Positions 55,229 through 64,000 of a stretch of 64,000 nucleotides of DNA are shown one piece after another. The first letter of the stretch is position 1. Every line of letters begins with the position of its first letter. The translations under genes and the position numbers were made by a program. The notes beneath the pieces were generated by a model. The model was given only the letters and a program-made list of their open reading frames with translations. It was not told where the DNA came from and did not search any database. Location of the stretch: contig NZ_SMUS01000023.1 in assembly GCF_004353185.1 (NCBI RefSeq), positions 1 to 64,000 on the forward strand, written 5' to 3'. This DNA comes from Clostridium cuniculi (GTDB lineage: Bacteria; Bacillota; Clostridia; Clostridiales; Clostridiaceae).

Positions 55229-56530
55229 ATGGAGATACTTACTTTAGGTGAAAAAATTAAAAGACGTAGAAAAGAATTAGAAATGACACTGAAGGATTTA
55301 GCAGGAGATAGAATTACACCAGGGCAAATAAGTTTAGTTGAGTCTGGTAGATCAAATCCATCTATGGATTTATTGGAGTATTTAGCAAATTCCCTTCAAA
55401 CTTCTGTAGAATATTTAATGGAATCAGAAGAAACACAGGCAGAAAAAATATGTATGTATTATGAACAAATGGCAGAAGCATATATATTAAATAGTGATTA
55501 TATAAGTGCAGAAAAATATATAGAAAATGCTCTATATTATGCCGAAAAATATAATTTAGAATATAGGAAAGCTAGAAATTTATTTTTGAGAGCTAATATT
55601 TGTAAGGAAAAGAAAGAATTAGTTTTAGCTCAACAATTATATTTATCAGCAAACGTAATTTTTATAAAAAGAAATAATTATGAACAAATTATTAGTACAT
55701 TTTTGAATTTAGGAAAAATAACATTAAGCCTAAAAGCATATCATTCTGCCACAAGTTATTTGAAACAAGCTGAGAAAGTATATTTAGATAATAATGTTGG
55801 AAATGATTTTATTCTTGGAGAGATATATTATCAAATGGCTGAAAGTTATTTTAAAATTGATAATATAAAAAAGGCTATAGATTATACTTTTTTAGCTAAA
55901 CAAAAATTTGAACAAGTTCAAAATAGAGAAGAATATGGTAAAGCATTGATGTTATTATCAAAAGAGTATAATAAAAAAGGTGATATAGTAAATGCCATAA
56001 AGTACTCTAAGAAAACTTTAGAGGTATATAAGGAATTAGAAGAAGAGAAAAATATATCTAGTATTGAAAATAATTTAGGAAAGCTATTCTTTGAATTTGA
56101 TAATCTTGAAGAGGCCTTTAAGCACTATCAAATAGCTAAGGAAATTAGAATGAGAAATAAAGATAGCGAAGTAATAGAAACTTTAATTAATATATGCGAA
56201 GGATATATTAAAATAAAGGAAATAAGCAAGTGTGAAAAAGTTCTTTCCGAAATTGATGTTCTTATAGATGAAAGTAATCTAGAACAAATAATAGAAAAAA
56301 ATATTTTATGCTATAGATTATATACAATAAAGGAAAAGTTTGATGAAGCAGAATGTATATTATTAGAAACTTTTAATATAGCAAAAACAAATGGATTAAA
56401 CAAAAAAGCAGCAGAAATAGCAATACTTATTGGTAGATATTATATTGGAGTTAAGAGAGAAGCTGAAGCAGCTAGATACTTAGATGAAGGTGTAAGTATT
56501 TTTAGAAGCTTAGGTATATTGAATAATTAA
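55229..56530 (+). CDS. HTH-TPR regulator, first of tandem pair
   Basis: 433 residues: an N-terminal Cro/C1-type HTH (residues 5-63: GEKIKRRRKELEMTLKDLAGDRITPGQISLVESGRSNPSMDLLEYLANSL) and then about nine tetratricopeptide-like helical pairs to the end, e.g. AEAYILNSDYISAEKYIENALYYAEKY and AIKYSKKTLEVYKELEEEKN. This is the architecture of RRNPP-type peptide-sensing regulators (PlcR, Rgg, NprR), although these are somewhat longer. The ligand is unknown; no exported pheromone gene directly follows. The second copy begins 16 bp downstream. Confidence 0.85.
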   Translation: MEILTLGEKIKRRRKELEMTLKDLAGDRITPGQISLVESGRSNPSMDLLEYLANSLQTSVEYLMESEETQAEKICMYYEQMAEAYILNSDYISAEKYIENALYYAEKYNLEYRKARNLFLRANICKEKKELVLAQQLYLSANVIFIKRNNYEQIISTFLNLGKITLSLKAYHSATSYLKQAEKVYLDNNVGNDFILGEIYYQMAESYFKIDNIKKAIDYTFLAKQKFEQVQNREEYGKALMLLSKEYNKKGDIVNAIKYSKKTLEVYKELEEEKNISSIENNLGKLFFEFDNLEEAFKHYQIAKEIRMRNKDSEVIETLINICEGYIKIKEISKCEKVLSEIDVLIDESNLEQIIEKNILCYRLYTIKEKFDEAECILLETFNIAKTNGLNKKAAEIAILIGRYYIGVKREAEAARYLDEGVSIFRSLGILNN

Positions 56531-56546
56531 TTATCTGGGGGTAGCC

Positions 56547-57806
56547 ATGGAGATATTATCAACAGGAGAAAAAATTAAAAGATCTAGAATTTATAAAGGA
56601 ATAACATTAAAAGAATTATGCGGAGATAAGATCTCTATTTCAAAAATGAGTTGCATAGAGAATGGAAAAATTAAAGCAGATGAAGAATCGCTTAGATATA
56701 TTGCAAAGAAATTACAAGTAGATTATAGTTATTTAGTAAGAGATGTTTATGATCAAATAAAATATAATGTTCAAGAGATAAAAGAGAGTACTTATTCATT
56801 TGAAAAACTAGAAAATATAATAAATTATAATTTAGAGTATGCATGCAAATATGGATTTAATGATTTAGCGCTAAAGCTAACTCATATTTTGTTTGAGTTA
56901 TATATGGATAATGATAAAGTCGAAAATATTCAACTTTTGATTTCAAAATATTATGATTTATATCAATCAACACAACGTAATGAGGATATTATTATTTATT
57001 ATAATGATATGGCTACATTCTTTATGAAAACAGCAGAGTACCATGAAGCAATAAGTTATTTTGCAAGAATAAGAGAAATTTATGAGAATAACTATATAGA
57101 AGATAGGTTAAGTTATATTTATGCGTGTTTTTATGAAGGAATTTGCTATAAGAATATTAATATAATTGAAAAAGCATACGAATGTTTAAAGAAAGTATTA
57201 GAGTTTGTAAATATCTTCAGTGATAAGGCTAAAGGAGATTTTTATCACGAATTCGCAATTTTAAATATTTTATTACATAAGATAGAGGCGGAAAGATATT
57301 TAAAAAAAGCTTTTGAATATAAAAAAAATGATTTAAAGGAATTAGCTAAATTTAAAGGAAAGAACGGAGAAATGTATTTTCAAGTTCAAGAAGTTAATAA
57401 AGCTATGAAAGAAATAAAGGATGCAATTGAAATTTATCCAAGAGAAGATAAAAAAGGTTGTGGGGAATTTTTAATAGAATGTATTAAAACATTATATAAT
57501 AATAGACAATATGAAGAAGCTTTCAAATATACAGATGAAGCTTTAGATTTAGCTATTAACATTGATGAAATAAAGCTTATAGAAAAAGGTTATTATTTTA
57601 AAGGGATGATACATCAGAAAAAAGGTGAGTTTATACAAGCCGAAATGTACATGAACTTATCTACAGACTTTTTATTTAGATTTGCTAATAGTGAAGAGAG
57701 ATATAAGAGATATAATGAAATGGCTGAATTATATTATAATTTAGGAGAATTAAAAGAGTCTGTTAAATATTTTACATTAGCTATAAATATTGAGAAAAAG
57801 TTATAA
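56547..57806 (+). CDS. HTH-TPR regulator, second of tandem pair
   Basis: 419-residue paralogue of the preceding gene. The N termini match closely (MEIL-x-x-GEKIKR-x-R), with HTH at residues 5-63 (GITLKELCGDKISISKMSCIENGKIKADEESLRYIAKKLQ), then TPR-like helices such as AISYFARIREIYENNYIEDRLSYIYACFYEGICYK and QYEEAFKYTDEALDLAINIDE. The remainder has diverged strongly, suggesting an old duplication and a different partner. CTGGGGGT lies before the ATG; the genes form one operon with a terminator at 57814. Confidence 0.85.
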   Translation: MEILSTGEKIKRSRIYKGITLKELCGDKISISKMSCIENGKIKADEESLRYIAKKLQVDYSYLVRDVYDQIKYNVQEIKESTYSFEKLENIINYNLEYACKYGFNDLALKLTHILFELYMDNDKVENIQLLISKYYDLYQSTQRNEDIIIYYNDMATFFMKTAEYHEAISYFARIREIYENNYIEDRLSYIYACFYEGICYKNINIIEKAYECLKKVLEFVNIFSDKAKGDFYHEFAILNILLHKIEAERYLKKAFEYKKNDLKELAKFKGKNGEMYFQVQEVNKAMKEIKDAIEIYPREDKKGCGEFLIECIKTLYNNRQYEEAFKYTDEALDLAINIDEIKLIEKGYYFKGMIHQKKGEFIQAEMYMNLSTDFLFRFANSEERYKRYNEMAELYYNLGELKESVKYFTLAINIEKKL

Positions 57807-57813
57807 TATAAAG

Positions 57814-57847
57814 ATAGAGAAGTGATGATTATCACTTCTCTATTTTT
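57814..57847. terminator. Terminator of the HTH-TPR operon
   Basis: ATAGAGAAGTGAT and its exact complement around a 4-nt loop, followed by five T. Confidence 0.92.
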
Positions 57848-57884
57848 ATATTATAATTAATTAATTTAATATCATAATAAAAAT

Positions 57885-57983
57885 TTAGTTATCGAAATGT
57901 AAAAGGTTAGACATCCAAATCCAAAATGACCACTTTGATTTAGTATCATTTAATAGTGATGGATTAAAAAATAGGCCTCTCAT
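57885..57983 (-). CDS. Candidate 32-residue Trp-rich peptide
   Basis: Open frame of 32 codons on the minus strand in an otherwise gene-free 340-bp stretch. AAAGGATG stands six bases before the ATG, and a -10-like TATACT (58021-58026) is about 40 bp upstream. The peptide starts MRGLFFNPSLL and carries an aromatic block KWSFWIWMSNLLHF. There is no typical signal peptide. It lies between tandem HTH-TPR regulators and the AraC-type gene. It is too short to prove coding; the ribosome site and the concentrated Trp codons are the support. Confidence 0.35.
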   Translation of the reverse strand: MRGLFFNPSLLNDTKSKWSFWIWMSNLLHFDN

Positions 57984-58119
57984 AAAAAACATCCTTTCAT
58001 AAAAAACAATTTATATTATTAGTATAGCCTAAAAATAAAAATAATGTATTCATGTAGATGCTTTAGTTTTAGTACAATAAGTGTTAATTATATAAAAATA
58101 TATATTTATAAAAAGCATA

Positions 58120-58142
58120 AAAACACCTAAAAAAGGTGTTTT
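58120..58142 (-). terminator. Terminator of the AraC-type gene
   Basis: AAAACACCT pairs with AGGTGTTTT around a 5-nt A-rich loop; on the minus strand it ends in a T-run. Confidence 0.85.
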
Positions 58143-58149
58143 CAGTACA

Positions 58150-60216
58150 TTATTTTATATTTTTAAGCACTATTAGCTTAGCGCCATATCCCTTAAGTTC
58201 AGTAATTATATTTAAAACTGAACTTTTTTTAGAATATTTAAATTCTATTTTAGGATAAGATGCTTTGTGAAGAATTTCTTTTTCTTCTTTGCTAAGTCTA
58301 TCGGGAGACCCCATAGCTAGCCAATAGTTATAAGAAGAACCTATGGATTCATTAACTTCATAGGTAATAATTCTAGTTGAATTTTTTATATTTACTATAT
58401 TAAGTGAGTATTTTCTTTCAAAGGATTTTTTCACGCCACCTTTTTGATAGATATCTTCATAACTAACTAAAGTATTAACATCATCATTATGAGAGTATAA
58501 AAGAATAGCATAATAGTTATCAGACTTTGTAACAATGTATCCATCGTCAAGGGCAATTATATCATTACCTAATTTACTTAATAAGTAATAGGCATAATAT
58601 GATGGTTTTCTAATTCCCATATCATTAACTATTCCTGGAGCTCCTATAAATACTTCATTTGTAATATTTATTTCTTTCTCAAGAACGTCAAAGGCTTTAA
58701 GAAAGCTTAGAGAGTTACCTTTAAAAATAGTATTATGAATTATATATGGAAGCATATATGCTGTATCATAAATTGAGTTTAAGTCAGATTTAGATGTAAA
58801 GTCAATTTCGCAAACTTCTAATTCATAATAATCTTTTATATATTGGCGTAGATTATACTTTATATCTTCAGATAACCTAGAATCAAATTGAAACTTAAAG
58901 TCAGTAACTTCTACTATATCTAACTCCGTAAAATAGTCTAAAAAGCTACTTAAAATATTAATATACTTTTCTAAAGAGTAATCTAAGTTATCAAGTAAAA
59001 TAAGAGGCTTTAGATAAATATTAGATAAAAATTCTAATACACCTTTCGCTTTATTCCAATTATAAAAATCAGAATCTAAAAATACTCCCATGTCACTATG
59101 AAACATTTTTTCAAGACGTCCGTATTCAAAATGTATTTCCTCCTGTATTTCTTCTAATATATCTTTATTATCTTCAATTAAAAGATCAAAAGATTCTCCT
59201 AAGTTAATACATTCTTTAAAGTCTTTTTCTAATGGATTTAATATTTTATCAACATCAACATGAATATTCCAAAGTTTATTTTCAAAGTTAAATCTATTAT
59301 AATTTTCTAAGCTATAAGAAAGTGTTTCAAGAGCATCATTAAGGGAGAGTTCCACAAATTGCTTAGATAAATCATATTCCTTCTCTGTAGTAGCATATTT
59401 TTTTCTATATTGAAGAGGAGTACAGCCATAATAATATTTAAAGTTCTTATTAAAGTAACGTACATGGGAAAAACCTATTTCATCAGATATTTCAGAGATA
59501 CTCATATCGCTATCTAGTAATAGTTTTATAGATTCCTCAATTCTAGTTAAGTTAATCAAGTCTGTAAAGCTGTAACCAGTGGCATATTTTATCTCATGAG
59601 ATAAATAATGTGGACTTAAGAATTCCTTTTTTGCAATTTCTTGTAGTGTAATATTATTATTGTAATTATTATATATATACTTAGAAATTCTATGGTATCT
59701 AGCTAATTGATCTGTTTTTTCTTTTAATTCTTCTTTTTCATGCGTTAAATAATGAAAATTATTAACTAGGTGATAAAGAAGTGTTATAAGAAGTTCTTCT
59801 ATTTCTTCATCGTAATCTTCTAATTTTTGAACGTATTCACAAAGCATTTGAGATAAAATAGTTTTTAATTCTTCATACTCAGGACCATTTTGATCTTCAT
59901 CATCATTGGAGTTAGTATAGAAAAATATATTATTTATATCTTTATAATATTTTTCAAAGAAAAATGGATCTATATTGAAAATCAATACTTTATTATCATC
60001 TATTCCTTGAATTTCATGAGATTCATCTGAATTTATTATTTCAACTTCACGTTCATTTAGAGTGAAAGAATCTGTATCTATTTTAATGTGTAAAGATCCC
60101 TTTAAAACATATATAATCTCAATAGAATTATGCCAATGAGTTGGATAATTTTTAATGTTTAAATATGAGATTTTTATAGGTAAATCAAAGGGATAATTTA
60201 TATATTCTCTTCTCAA
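58150..60216 (-). CDS. AraC-family regulator with long C-terminal GH39-like domain
   Basis: 688 residues. An N-terminal cupin with HWHNSIEIIYVLKG (effector pocket), a double AraC HTH (about 175-275: ITLQEIAKKEFLSPHYLSHEIKYATG and MSISEISDEIGFSHVRYFNKNFKYYYGCTPLQYRKK), then about 400 residues that resemble a beta-xylosidase/GH39-type barrel seen fused to some clostridial AraC proteins; catalytic residues cannot be confirmed, so it probably serves as a sugar sensor. The start is taken as TTG at 60216, preceded by GAGGTG; the longer frame from 60285 adds a hydrophobic stretch with no ribosome site. It is divergent from clpB. Confidence 0.8.
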   Translation of the reverse strand: MRREYINYPFDLPIKISYLNIKNYPTHWHNSIEIIYVLKGSLHIKIDTDSFTLNEREVEIINSDESHEIQGIDDNKVLIFNIDPFFFEKYYKDINNIFFYTNSNDDEDQNGPEYEELKTILSQMLCEYVQKLEDYDEEIEELLITLLYHLVNNFHYLTHEKEELKEKTDQLARYHRISKYIYNNYNNNITLQEIAKKEFLSPHYLSHEIKYATGYSFTDLINLTRIEESIKLLLDSDMSISEISDEIGFSHVRYFNKNFKYYYGCTPLQYRKKYATTEKEYDLSKQFVELSLNDALETLSYSLENYNRFNFENKLWNIHVDVDKILNPLEKDFKECINLGESFDLLIEDNKDILEEIQEEIHFEYGRLEKMFHSDMGVFLDSDFYNWNKAKGVLEFLSNIYLKPLILLDNLDYSLEKYINILSSFLDYFTELDIVEVTDFKFQFDSRLSEDIKYNLRQYIKDYYELEVCEIDFTSKSDLNSIYDTAYMLPYIIHNTIFKGNSLSFLKAFDVLEKEINITNEVFIGAPGIVNDMGIRKPSYYAYYLLSKLGNDIIALDDGYIVTKSDNYYAILLYSHNDDVNTLVSYEDIYQKGGVKKSFERKYSLNIVNIKNSTRIITYEVNESIGSSYNYWLAMGSPDRLSKEEKEILHKASYPKIEFKYSKKSSVLNIITELKGYGAKLIVLKNIK

Positions 60217-60352
60217 AATTTCACCTCTAATTTCTATATAAATGTATCTTGTAAATATTATAACAATAACTACCATTAAAAACAAAAAAAATAAATAAAA
60301 AAGTAGTATACTATATATGGAATAAAAACTAAAAAATAAAAGTAAAATTTAC

Positions 60353-60369
60353 TTTGACTTTCTTTGACT
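60353..60369. promoter_or_regulatory. CtsR operator upstream of clpB
   Basis: TTTGACT-TTC-TTTGACT, on the other strand AGTCAAA-GAA-AGTCAAA: an exact match to the CtsR heptad repeat (A/GGTCAAA-N3-A/GGTCAAA). It lies 53-69 bp before the clpB start, consistent with heat-shock derepression. Confidence 0.92.
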
Positions 60370-60421
60370 TTTGTATTAAAATTAAATTAAAGTTAAGAAT
60401 ACTAATAAGAGGTGAGCATAA

Positions 60422-63022
60422 ATGAATGTTGAAAGAATGACATTGAGAGTACAACAAGCATTAAATGATGCAAATTTAACAGCAGTAAAGTATAATCATC
60501 AACAAATAGATGTTATTCATTTATTTTCTGCATTAGTAGAAGCTGAAGATGGATTAATCCCTAATATCTTCACAAAAATGGGGATAAACGTGAAGATGAT
60601 GATAGTTGATATAAAGAATGCTCTAGATAAAATGCCTAAGGTTACAGGTGATGGAGCAAACGGATCAGGAGTTTATATAACAAGACAAGTAGATGAGGTT
60701 CTTGTTAAGGCAGATGACTTAGCAAAGAAATTTGGAGATTCTTATATTAGTGTTGAACATTTAATGTTAGCTATTATAGATGTTGATAAAAATGGACCAA
60801 CAAAACAAATATTAAATAAATATAATATAACTAAAGATAATTTTATGAAAGTATTATCAGAGGTTAGAGGAAGCCAAAGAGTTGATACTCAAGATCCAGA
60901 AGGAACTTATGATGCATTAGCTAAGTATGGAACTAACTTAGTAGAATTAGCTAAAAAGCATAAATTAGATCCTGTAATAGGAAGAGATGATGAAATAAGA
61001 AGAACAATTAGAATTATTTCAAGAAGAACTAAAAATAATCCTGTATTAATAGGTGAACCTGGTGTTGGTAAAACTGCTATTGTTGAAGGATTAGCGGAAA
61101 GAATAGTAAGAGGAGATGTTCCAGAAGGATTAAAAGACAAAATTATATTTTCATTAGATATGGGTTCTTTAATTGCTGGGGCTAAATATAGAGGAGAATT
61201 TGAAGAAAGATTAAAAGCTGTCTTAAAAGAAGTTCAAAATAGTGAAGGTAAGATTATATTATTTATAGATGAAATTCATACCATTGTTGGAGCAGGTAAA
61301 ACTGATGGGGCAATGGATGCAGGTAATTTAATTAAACCATTGCTTGCAAGAGGTGAATTACATTGTATTGGGGCAACTACTTTTGATGAATATAGACAAT
61401 ATATTGAAAAAGATAAAGCTCTTGAAAGAAGATTCCAACCTGTTATTGTTGATGAGCCATCAGTTGAAGATGCAATTTCAATATTAAGAGGATTAAAGGA
61501 AAGATTTGAAATTCACCATGGAGTTAGAATTCATGATTCAGCTATAGTTGCAGCAGCAAAACTTTCTGATAGATATATTCAAGATAGATATTTACCAGAT
61601 AAGGCTATTGATTTAATTGATGAAGCTGGAGCTATGATAAGAACTGAGATAGATTCACTTCCAGCAGAATTAGATGCAATTAGAAGAAGAATTGTACAGC
61701 TTGAAATAGAAAAAGAAGCTTTAACAAGAGAGAAAGACGAAGGCTCTAAGAAAAAGCTAGAGGCTTTAGAAAAAGAATATTCAGAACTTAAAGCTAAAAA
61801 TGATGAAATGACAGCTAAGTTTGATAGAGAAAAGGGAGCCATCTTAAAATTAAAAGAATTAAAGGCAAAACTTGATGAAGCTAGAGGAAATCTTGAAGCA
61901 GCTCAAAGACAATATGACTATAACAAAGCGGCAGAAATTCAATATGGTGAAATTCCTAGCTTAGAAGCTGCTATTGAACAAATGGAAGTTGAAGTTAAGG
62001 AAAATTATGAAGGTGCTTTATTAAAGGAAGAAGTTACTGAAGAAGAAGTTTCACAAGTTTTATCAAGATGGACTGGTATACCTGTATCTAATTTATTAGA
62101 AGGTGAAAGAGAAAAATTATTAAGACTTGAAGATGAAATGCAAAAGAGAGTAATTGGGCAAGAAGAAGCTATTACATCTGTTACTTCTGCAATACTTAGA
62201 GCAAGAGCTGGGCTAAAAGATATAAATAGACCTATAGGTTCATTTATTTTCTTAGGGCCAACAGGTGTAGGTAAAACAGAACTTGCAAAGACTTTAGCGA
62301 GAAATTTATTTGATTCTGAAGAGAATATTATAAGAATAGATATGTCTGAATATATGGAGAAGCATGCCGTGTCTAGATTAGTTGGAGCGCCTCCAGGATA
62401 TGTAGGATATGAAGAAGGTGGTCAATTAACTGAAGCAGTTAGAAGAAAGCCTTATAGTGTAATATTATTTGATGAAATTGAAAAGGCACATGAAGATGTA
62501 TTTAATATGTTCTTACAAATATTAGATGATGGTAGACTTACAGATAACAAAGGTAAAACAGTTGATTTTAAAAATACAATTATCATTATGACTTCTAACA
62601 TAGGAAGTAGCTATCTTTTAGAGAATAAATCAGAAGATGGTATAGATCCACAAGTTAGAGAAGAAGTAATGAATGAAATGAAAATGAGATTTAAACCAGA
62701 GTTCTTAAACAGAGTTGATGATATTATAATGTTTAAGCCATTATCTGAAAATGGAATTACTAAGATTATTGATATCTTTGTTAATGAAGTTGCTAACAGA
62801 TTAAGAGATAGAAATATAACTTTAGATATTACACCAGAAGCTAAGCATATATTAGCAGTTGAAGGCTATGATCCAGTTTATGGAGCAAGGCCATTTAAGA
62901 GATATATTCAAAATACTTTAGAAAATAAACTAGCAAGATTAATTATAGCTGGAGAAATTAATTATGGATCTCATGTTGTAATTGATGGTAAAGATGATGA
63001 AATTGTAATTAAAACTGAATAA
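60422..63022 (+). CDS. clpB: ClpB disaggregase
   Basis: Hexameric AAA+ chaperone that pulls apart protein aggregates together with DnaK. 866 residues: N-terminal Clp-N repeats (1-150), NBD1 with [11 protein letters not shown] (about 212) and IILFIDEIH, the coiled-coil middle domain (about 410-525) that separates ClpB from ClpA/C, NBD2 with [10 protein letters not shown] (about 615) and [11 protein letters not shown], and the C-terminal small domain. No ClpP-binding tripeptide loop is obvious. It is monocistronic, under a CtsR box; AGAGGTGAG precedes ATG. Confidence 0.97.
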   Translation: MNVERMTLRVQQALNDANLTAVKYNHQQIDVIHLFSALVEAEDGLIPNIFTKMGINVKMMIVDIKNALDKMPKVTGDGANGSGVYITRQVDEVLVKADDLAKKFGDSYISVEHLMLAIIDVDKNGPTKQILNKYNITKDNFMKVLSEVRGSQRVDTQDPEGTYDALAKYGTNLVELAKKHKLDPVIGRDDEIRRTIRIISRRTKNNPVLIGEPGVGKTAIVEGLAERIVRGDVPEGLKDKIIFSLDMGSLIAGAKYRGEFEERLKAVLKEVQNSEGKIILFIDEIHTIVGAGKTDGAMDAGNLIKPLLARGELHCIGATTFDEYRQYIEKDKALERRFQPVIVDEPSVEDAISILRGLKERFEIHHGVRIHDSAIVAAAKLSDRYIQDRYLPDKAIDLIDEAGAMIRTEIDSLPAELDAIRRRIVQLEIEKEALTREKDEGSKKKLEALEKEYSELKAKNDEMTAKFDREKGAILKLKELKAKLDEARGNLEAAQRQYDYNKAAEIQYGEIPSLEAAIEQMEVEVKENYEGALLKEEVTEEEVSQVLSRWTGIPVSNLLEGEREKLLRLEDEMQKRVIGQEEAITSVTSAILRARAGLKDINRPIGSFIFLGPTGVGKTELAKTLARNLFDSEENIIRIDMSEYMEKHAVSRLVGAPPGYVGYEEGGQLTEAVRRKPYSVILFDEIEKAHEDVFNMFLQILDDGRLTDNKGKTVDFKNTIIIMTSNIGSSYLLENKSEDGIDPQVREEVMNEMKMRFKPEFLNRVDDIIMFKPLSENGITKIIDIFVNEVANRLRDRNITLDITPEAKHILAVEGYDPVYGARPFKRYIQNTLENKLARLIIAGEINYGSHVVIDGKDDEIVIKTE

Positions 63023-63026
63023 TATG

Positions 63027-63109
63027 AAATAAGGCTATATGTTAAAAATACTGAACAGTTGTCTATTGTACTAGAAAGATGCAGTTCAGTATGCATATAG
63101 CCTTATTTT
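63027..63109 (+). terminator. Two-tier terminator hairpin of clpB
   Basis: The outer 15-bp stem AAATAAGGCTATATG/CATATAGCCTTATTT encloses TACTGAAC/GTTCAGTA (63049-63056 with 63084-63091) and a 27-nt loop. Its inner 37-nt element resembles the one at 12278-12314. Confidence 0.85.
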
Positions 63110-63157
63110 GTAAAATTCTACAAAAATGAAATATAATAAATTATTTTTTAAAATATA

Positions 63158-64000
<843 letters not shown>

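Overview
The window is very AT-rich and reads as a chromosomal segment of a strictly fermentative, endospore-forming Clostridium (sensu stricto type). The signs are codon use dominated by A/T, consensus AGGAGG-type ribosome binding sites, two pyruvate:ferredoxin oxidoreductases plus pyruvate formate-lyase, an alpha/beta-type small acid-soluble spore protein, and Gram-positive control elements (SAM-I riboswitch, CtsR box, cre box, Fur-like boxes). No transposase, integrase, prophage or CRISPR array is visible. Bidirectional hairpin terminators separate many convergent genes.

Layout. 0-10 kb: orphan sensor histidine kinase, uppP, an isochorismatase-fold hydrolase, initiator tRNA-fMet, first nifJ, a Nudix hydrolase, a LUD-domain protein and a secreted 3D-domain protein. 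10-18 kb: an AlaX-type tRNA editing protein, a strange acidic Ser/Cys-rich protein with a GX3-repeat tail, a small lipoprotein, a phasin-like/UbiB-kinase pair and a calcium P-type ATPase. 17.9-27.6 kb: FprA flavodiiron protein behind a consensus promoter buried in palindromes, an HxlR regulator with a probable auto-operator, the second nifJ, a metallophosphoesterase, pflB (no pflA beside it) and the spore protein. 28-31.8 kb: a siderophore-type ABC importer with two nearly identical Fur-like boxes. 32-39.5 kb: a complete hisZGDCBHAFIE operon, in which hisZ appears to start at ATT. 39.6-46.2 kb: HAD phosphatase, a CymR-like Rrf2 regulator beside a TcyP-like cystine carrier, and a class B PBP/FtsW pair. 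46.3-49 kb: a small, partly decayed accessory module (DUF2975 remnant, YozG-like regulator, three poorly known envelope proteins, one frameshifted). 49-55 kb: GNAT, DUF503, a SAM-I riboswitch with an outsized repeat-built P3 arm controlling metNIQ, a DUF1232 protein, RNase H1 with a viroplasmin domain, and a YtxH-like protein. 55-64 kb: tandem HTH-TPR regulators, a candidate Trp-rich 32-residue peptide gene, a large AraC-type regulator, CtsR-controlled clpB and the start of cre-controlled murQ.

How it works together. Pyruvate can be split to acetyl-CoA by either nifJ product or by PflB. Sulfur supply is clustered: cystine uptake next to a Cys-free Rrf2 regulator, and methionine uptake under SAM control. 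Iron uptake, heat shock and amino sugar recycling carry the operators expected of Fur, CtsR and CcpA. All functional assignments rest on motifs read by eye; no database search was run.
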